Source of the DNA: Armatimonadetes bacterium 55-13
GTDB taxonomy: Bacteria; Armatimonadota; Fimbriimonadia; Fimbriimonadales; Fimbriimonadaceae
Assembly (NCBI GenBank): GCA_001898035.1
Contig: MKRX01000006.1
Coordinates: 60,399-124,398 of the forward strand
Reading direction: 5' to 3'
DNA length: 64,000 bases
Below, piece after piece: positions 60,711 through 64,000 of this stretch. Below the pieces are notes generated by a model. That model worked only from the letters and a program-made list of their open reading frames with translations, was not told the DNA's origin and did not search any database. Every line of letters starts with the position of its first letter. The first letter of the stretch is position 1. The position numbers were made by a program, and so were the translations under genes.

Positions 60711-62015
60711 CTACTCACCGCCTTTCCCTGCTCCAAACTTCATTCCGAACCACGACTCCAGCCTTTCCCGAGCCAAATCTTCGAGATCCGGGATGGCCAG
60801 CATCCCCATCAACTGCGCGCGCAGGCGGGACCACTCTTGAGCTGTCGGGGCATACGTGTCCTCGTCATCGCCAGGATCGATCCCAAGCATCTCTACCATG
60901 ACGTCCATTCCTCTTTCGGCCACCTCAGAATCCCTCATCGCCAAGAGGGCCAATCGGAAGGCATCCGTCGTGCGCTCGAACTCAAAGGCCCTCAGAGCCT
61001 CTTCCTTACCTTCACTCGTAAGCTCGGGCCAAACCTGCTCAACCGCCTTGATCCCTTTGCTGCCATATCCCTGAAGGGCTTCCCAAACTCCTTCCCGCAC
61101 CTCAGTTCCAACGTATTTCAATCTGCGAATCACCAGCGGCAATGCCGAGTCAAATGGATAGAGAAAAACGCCCGTGTACGCCAGGGAAGTTAGCTTGTAC
61201 TCAGAGCCCCGCAACCATTCCTCAAGCACCGGACGCAACTCAACGCAGCGAACATCGGCTAGAAGGATCGCAGCTCTTTCATAGGAGGGTAGCTTGCCTT
61301 TCACAAGCTGTAACAGCTCGCCCGAATGCTCCCTCGCGTACGACCTTAGCGCATCAGAAACTATCTCCCAATTCAACATCCTGAAGATAATGGGCCCCGA
61401 CCCACAGCGCCAGTACTGCGGACTACGAGAACATCCAAAGCAAGGCAAGAACTTGGTGACGGCGTCCAACAATGCCGACCTGACTTCAACCGAAGGATCA
61501 ACATTTGAACGGGTCACGACATTCCGAACAAGAATCGAAAAACGCATTGACGTCTTCTCAATGCTGTCTTGGAGAGCATCGATCTCTTTGGCAAAGCGGT
61601 AATAGGAATCCAATCGGCCTTCCAACTCCTTTTTGGAGTATCCCCCTTTCCCGGCGTCCACCACGAGTGCATCCAAGAGCGCCTTGTGCCTATCCGCCTC
61701 CTCCCAGTACTCCTTCACTTCGGGAAGCTCTTCGATAAGCCGCTTGTTGTCGACCACAATCTCCGGCATCCGCCGCAAGATCGCCACTCGCACCGCCACC
61801 GGCTGGTCCGCGTAACTCACCAAAAGCTCCCGCCAACCCTCCATCGTCCGAGAGTCCGCCAAAGCCTGAACCGCCCGCAACCGCCTTGACTCTAATCCCG
61901 CTGAAAGCAAAGGCAGATTCTCCCGAACTACCTCCGGCATGGGTCGCGAAGACTCCTGCCCGAAACAGGCCCCTGCCGCAAGTCCGAACGCAACAATCAT
62001 CGAGAGTTGGCGCAT
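60711..62015 (-). CDS. Secreted alpha-solenoid-like protein, paralog B
   Basis: A 434-residue exported protein (signal peptide ending ACFGQ). Residues 20-85 match paralog A closely (ESSRPMPEVVRENLP, LADSRTMEGWRELL, SYADQPVAVRVAILRRM), but the rest diverges and is mostly helical with HEAT-like pairs. It lies 2 bp after paralog A, whose last codons (AGAAGGGA) provide the ribosome site. I recognise no domain of known function. A Cys-rich CFGCSRSPQYWRCGSG segment is near residue 195. Confidence 0.7.
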   Translation of the reverse strand: MRQLSMIVAFGLAAGACFGQESSRPMPEVVRENLPLLSAGLESRRLRAVQALADSRTMEGWRELLVSYADQPVAVRVAILRRMPEIVVDNKRLIEELPEVKEYWEEADRHKALLDALVVDAGKGGYSKKELEGRLDSYYRFAKEIDALQDSIEKTSMRFSILVRNVVTRSNVDPSVEVRSALLDAVTKFLPCFGCSRSPQYWRCGSGPIIFRMLNWEIVSDALRSYAREHSGELLQLVKGKLPSYERAAILLADVRCVELRPVLEEWLRGSEYKLTSLAYTGVFLYPFDSALPLVIRRLKYVGTEVREGVWEALQGYGSKGIKAVEQVWPELTSEGKEEALRAFEFERTTDAFRLALLAMRDSEVAERGMDVMVEMLGIDPGDDEDTYAPTAQEWSRLRAQLMGMLAIPDLEDLARERLESWFGMKFGAGKGGE

Positions 62016-62017
62016 AG

Positions 62018-63271
62018 TTATCCCTTCTGCAATTCCTCTAACAGTTGACGTGCCTCGCTCGAAACATCTTCGTCAGAGTCTCGAGAAAGCTCCTTTAGCA
62101 ACTCTTCTGCCGTGACTCGATCTGCCTTACTGAGGCTAGCAGACGGGGTGGTCTCGATCAACTCGGAATCACCAAAGAACTTAGCTAGCGTGGAGATTGC
62201 CGCCAACCTAACCCCACGACTCTCATCACGTGATCCTAAGACCACCAATCGGAAGGTGTCTGAACCAAGAACCTCTCTAAACGCCTCCAGTACCTCCCGC
62301 CTGATTCCCGGGCCAAGCTCGCTCCACAGTGGTAATAACCCTCGCGGTCCGCGATTGTCAAACCTCTTCAATGCATAGACTTGGGGCTCGGTCATGAAAT
62401 CCTCTTCCGATTCTCGGACCGCATCCAGAACTTCTTTAAGACACTCATCGGTCGGCCAATGCCCCGCAAAGAAATAGCTTTCGTAAACCCGCGCTTTGAG
62501 CTGTCGAAGCAGCAGTGGATAGAAATCTTTATTCCTCAGCTCGGCCAAGGCAATACCAAGTTCCTGATTAGGCTCATCGACATCAAGAAGGCGAACAAAA
62601 TCTATCGAGTACTTCTTAACCGCCTTTCTGAACAATATTGAGAATAACTCCTCAAAGGTTGCGGAGTATTTGCTGAACTTAAAACTCAGATTGGATCGGG
62701 TCGAAGGGTCGAAATATCCACTACGGGACGCGAGGAGAGCGACGAGTTCTAACTTTGTTTGGGCAGACGTGCAATCAATCTCAAACCTTAGGGCAGACAA
62801 GAGCTTCCATTCAAACTGCCGACGGAGTTCCTCAAATCGATCGAAGGCTCGTGTAACCTTCTCGAGTTCTCTCAACTCAGAACAGACCCGAGCAAGATCT
62901 TTCGTCTGGTCATACCGGCTGAGAATTTCATTGACGCGTTGATTACCGAACTCCGCCTGATTGATGACCTCACTGTACTCAGGCAGTTCGTTAAGAAGCA
63001 CCCGATAACCAAATGCTTCCCCCATTCGCCTAAGAATCGCCGCCCGAACCGCCGGCGGCTGGTCCGCGTAACTCCCCAAAAGCTCCCGCCAACCCTCCAT
63101 CGTTCGAGAGTCAGCCAACGCTTTAACCGCTAGCAACCGGCTCGACTCCATCCTCGCCGAGAGCCAAGGCAAACTCTCTCGAACCACCTCCGGCATCGGC
63201 CTGGAAGACTCCTGCCCCAAGCAGGTCCCCGCGACCGCCAAACACCCCAGAAGCCCCAGTACCCGAATCAC
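62018..63271 (-). CDS. Secreted alpha-solenoid-like protein, paralog A
   Basis: A 417-residue exported protein (signal peptide ending GTCLGQ). The first 65 mature residues share the ESSRPMPEVVRESLP and LADSRTMEGWRELLGSYADQPPAVR segments with paralog B; the remainder is helical, unrelated in sequence, and ends in KADRVTAEELLKELSRDSDED. The role is unknown. It is the upstream gene of the tandem set; the nearest divergent gene is the BlaI-like regulator at 63364. Confidence 0.7.
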   Translation of the reverse strand: MIRVLGLLGCLAVAGTCLGQESSRPMPEVVRESLPWLSARMESSRLLAVKALADSRTMEGWRELLGSYADQPPAVRAAILRRMGEAFGYRVLLNELPEYSEVINQAEFGNQRVNEILSRYDQTKDLARVCSELRELEKVTRAFDRFEELRRQFEWKLLSALRFEIDCTSAQTKLELVALLASRSGYFDPSTRSNLSFKFSKYSATFEELFSILFRKAVKKYSIDFVRLLDVDEPNQELGIALAELRNKDFYPLLLRQLKARVYESYFFAGHWPTDECLKEVLDAVRESEEDFMTEPQVYALKRFDNRGPRGLLPLWSELGPGIRREVLEAFREVLGSDTFRLVVLGSRDESRGVRLAAISTLAKFFGDSELIETTPSASLSKADRVTAEELLKELSRDSDEDVSSEARQLLEELQKG

Positions 63272-63316
63272 AACTTCATTCTATCAAGAACCTCAAAAAC
63301 AGAAAACGCTAAAAAA

Positions 63317-63344
63317 TTAACGCAATTTCCGGAATATGCGTTAA
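63317..63344 (+). promoter_or_regulatory. Inverted-repeat operator before second BlaI-like gene
   Basis: TTAACGCA (63317-63324) and TGCGTTAA (63337-63344) form a perfect inverted repeat with a 12-bp spacer. The sequence TTAATATTTTAAC follows and may hold the -10 box. It is about 20 bp before the TTG start at 63364 and unlike the operator of the first BlaI-like gene. Confidence 0.7.
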
Positions 63345-63363
63345 TATTTTAACGGAGGCAACT

Positions 63364-63759
63364 TTGAGCGAGAAAAACAGCCGCTACCTCAGCAAACGAG
63401 AACAGCAAATCATGGAGATCATCTACCGACAAGGATCGGTAACCGCCCCGGACCTGGAAACCCAACTCCCCGGCGCCCCCGCCAACTCAACTGTGCGCAC
63501 CCTCCTCCGCATCCTGGAGCAAAAAGGGCACATCCGGCACGAGAAACAAGAGGGGCGCCAAGTCTTCTTCGCCACCCAACCACAAGACGACGCCGGAAAA
63601 ACCGCGCTGGGCAACATCGTCGAAACCTTCTTCAAGGGTTCCGTCACCCGCACCGTCTCCGCGCTCTTAGGTGAAAAGGACCTTCAACTCTCCGACCAAG
63701 AACTCGATGACCTTCAAGCCCTCATCGACCAAGCCCGCAAAGAGGAGCCTAAACCATGA
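63364..63759 (+). CDS. BlaI/MecI-family transcriptional repressor (second copy)
   Basis: A 131-residue regulator with a TTG start and GGAGG upstream. The winged helix covers LSKREQQIMEIIYRQGSVTAPDL and ANSTVRTLLRILEQKGHIRHEKQEGRQVFFA; the acidic C-terminal helix (LSDQELDDLQALIDQARKEE) is typical. It overlaps the M56 gene by four bases (ATGA), giving the usual repressor-protease pair. Confidence 0.93.
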   Translation: MSEKNSRYLSKREQQIMEIIYRQGSVTAPDLETQLPGAPANSTVRTLLRILEQKGHIRHEKQEGRQVFFATQPQDDAGKTALGNIVETFFKGSVTRTVSALLGEKDLQLSDQELDDLQALIDQARKEEPKP

Positions 63760-64000
63760 ACGCCTTCATCCGTTGGGCCATCGATATCTCACTGCCCGTC
63801 TTCATGACCGCCGCCATCGGACTCACCGCGCGCGCAATCCTCGGAAGACGGTCGCCCGCAAGACGAACGGCCTGGGGAATCGCCACCGTTCTCGCGATGG
63901 CGATCATGACCACCCTACCGCTTTGGCCCTCTCCTTCTGTCGAAGCTGAATTGCCAAAGTTCAACCTCGTCCGGCAGCAAATCGTCGAAACCGCCTACCA
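63756..64000 (+). CDS. M56-type membrane peptidase, 3' end cut by window edge
   Basis: Open from the ATG at 63756 to the right edge (81 codons). Two hydrophobic segments (WAIDISLPVFMTAAIGLTARAIL and AWGIATVLAMAIMTTLPLW) flank RRSPARRTAW, the layout at the start of BlaR1/M56 proteins. The HEXXH site lies beyond the window. Partnered with the second BlaI-like repressor by ATGA overlap. Confidence 0.8.
   Translation, partial: MNAFIRWAIDISLPVFMTAAIGLTARAILGRRSPARRTAWGIATVLAMAIMTTLPLWPSPSVEAELPKFNLVRQQIVETAY

Overview
The window is a compact, moderately GC-rich bacterial chromosome segment with genes on both strands and short intergenic gaps. Its overall character points to Armatimonadota, probably close to Fimbriimonas. 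The main clues are a prepilin-like protein with an H-X9-DG motif and a long aromatic N-terminal helix, a PEP-CTERM protein, many secreted glycoside hydrolases and metallopeptidases, two-gene NHEJ ligase plus Ku, and a stressosome operon. This placement is inferred from gene content, not from a marker tree. No rRNA, CRISPR, prophage or intact insertion sequence was seen.

Layout: 0-4 kb holds a truncated membrane protein, a small winged-helix regulator and a BlaI/M56 sensor pair with twin palindromic operators. 4-12 kb holds an FAD oxidase, a secreted esterase, an ArsR-SRPBCC-ClpP operon, a flavin-like stress protein, a cupredoxin-DyP peroxidase and an ABC exporter. 12-19 kb is a carbohydrate locus: GH43, GH38, a prepilin-like surface protein and a GntR/LacI-type sugar regulator with repeated operator half-sites, ending at a lipoprotein with a clan-CD-like His/Cys pair. 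19-27 kb holds a phosphatase, a TlpA thioredoxin, a Dus enzyme, a PadR-controlled secreted metallopeptidase, a pirin and a GNAT protein. 27-31 kb is an NHEJ cluster (split LigD, Ku) beside a fatty acid desaturase.

33-37 kb is the most system-like region: RsbR(PAS-STAS), RsbS, RsbT, a fused RsbT-like ATPase/RsbX-like phosphatase and a soluble histidine kinase in one tightly packed operon. It has no RsbU/V/W or response regulator in the window. 37-49 kb holds a Tat-exported phospholipase C, an intact tRNA-Ile(GAU) and a degenerate copy of it, a polysaccharide deacetylase, a PQQ-like propeller, dprA-nagA, and a coupled minus-strand operon of inositol-phosphatase-like protein, ruvX, mltG, a HAD-GtrA fusion, aroE and sua5. 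49-60 kb holds a large secreted metallopeptidase, MarR/cupin, a PEP-CTERM protein, nadA with an in-frame low-complexity insertion, lon and tspO. 60-64 kb has two tandem secreted paralogs plus a third fragment, then a second BlaI/M56 pair cut by the window edge.

Recurrent themes: short heptamer arrays (CCCTYGT-like) with GC hairpins in three intergenic gaps; ATGA/GTGA/TTGA translational coupling; five convergent gene pairs whose coding sequences overlap at their ends; and local transcription factors with visible palindromes next to the genes they probably control.
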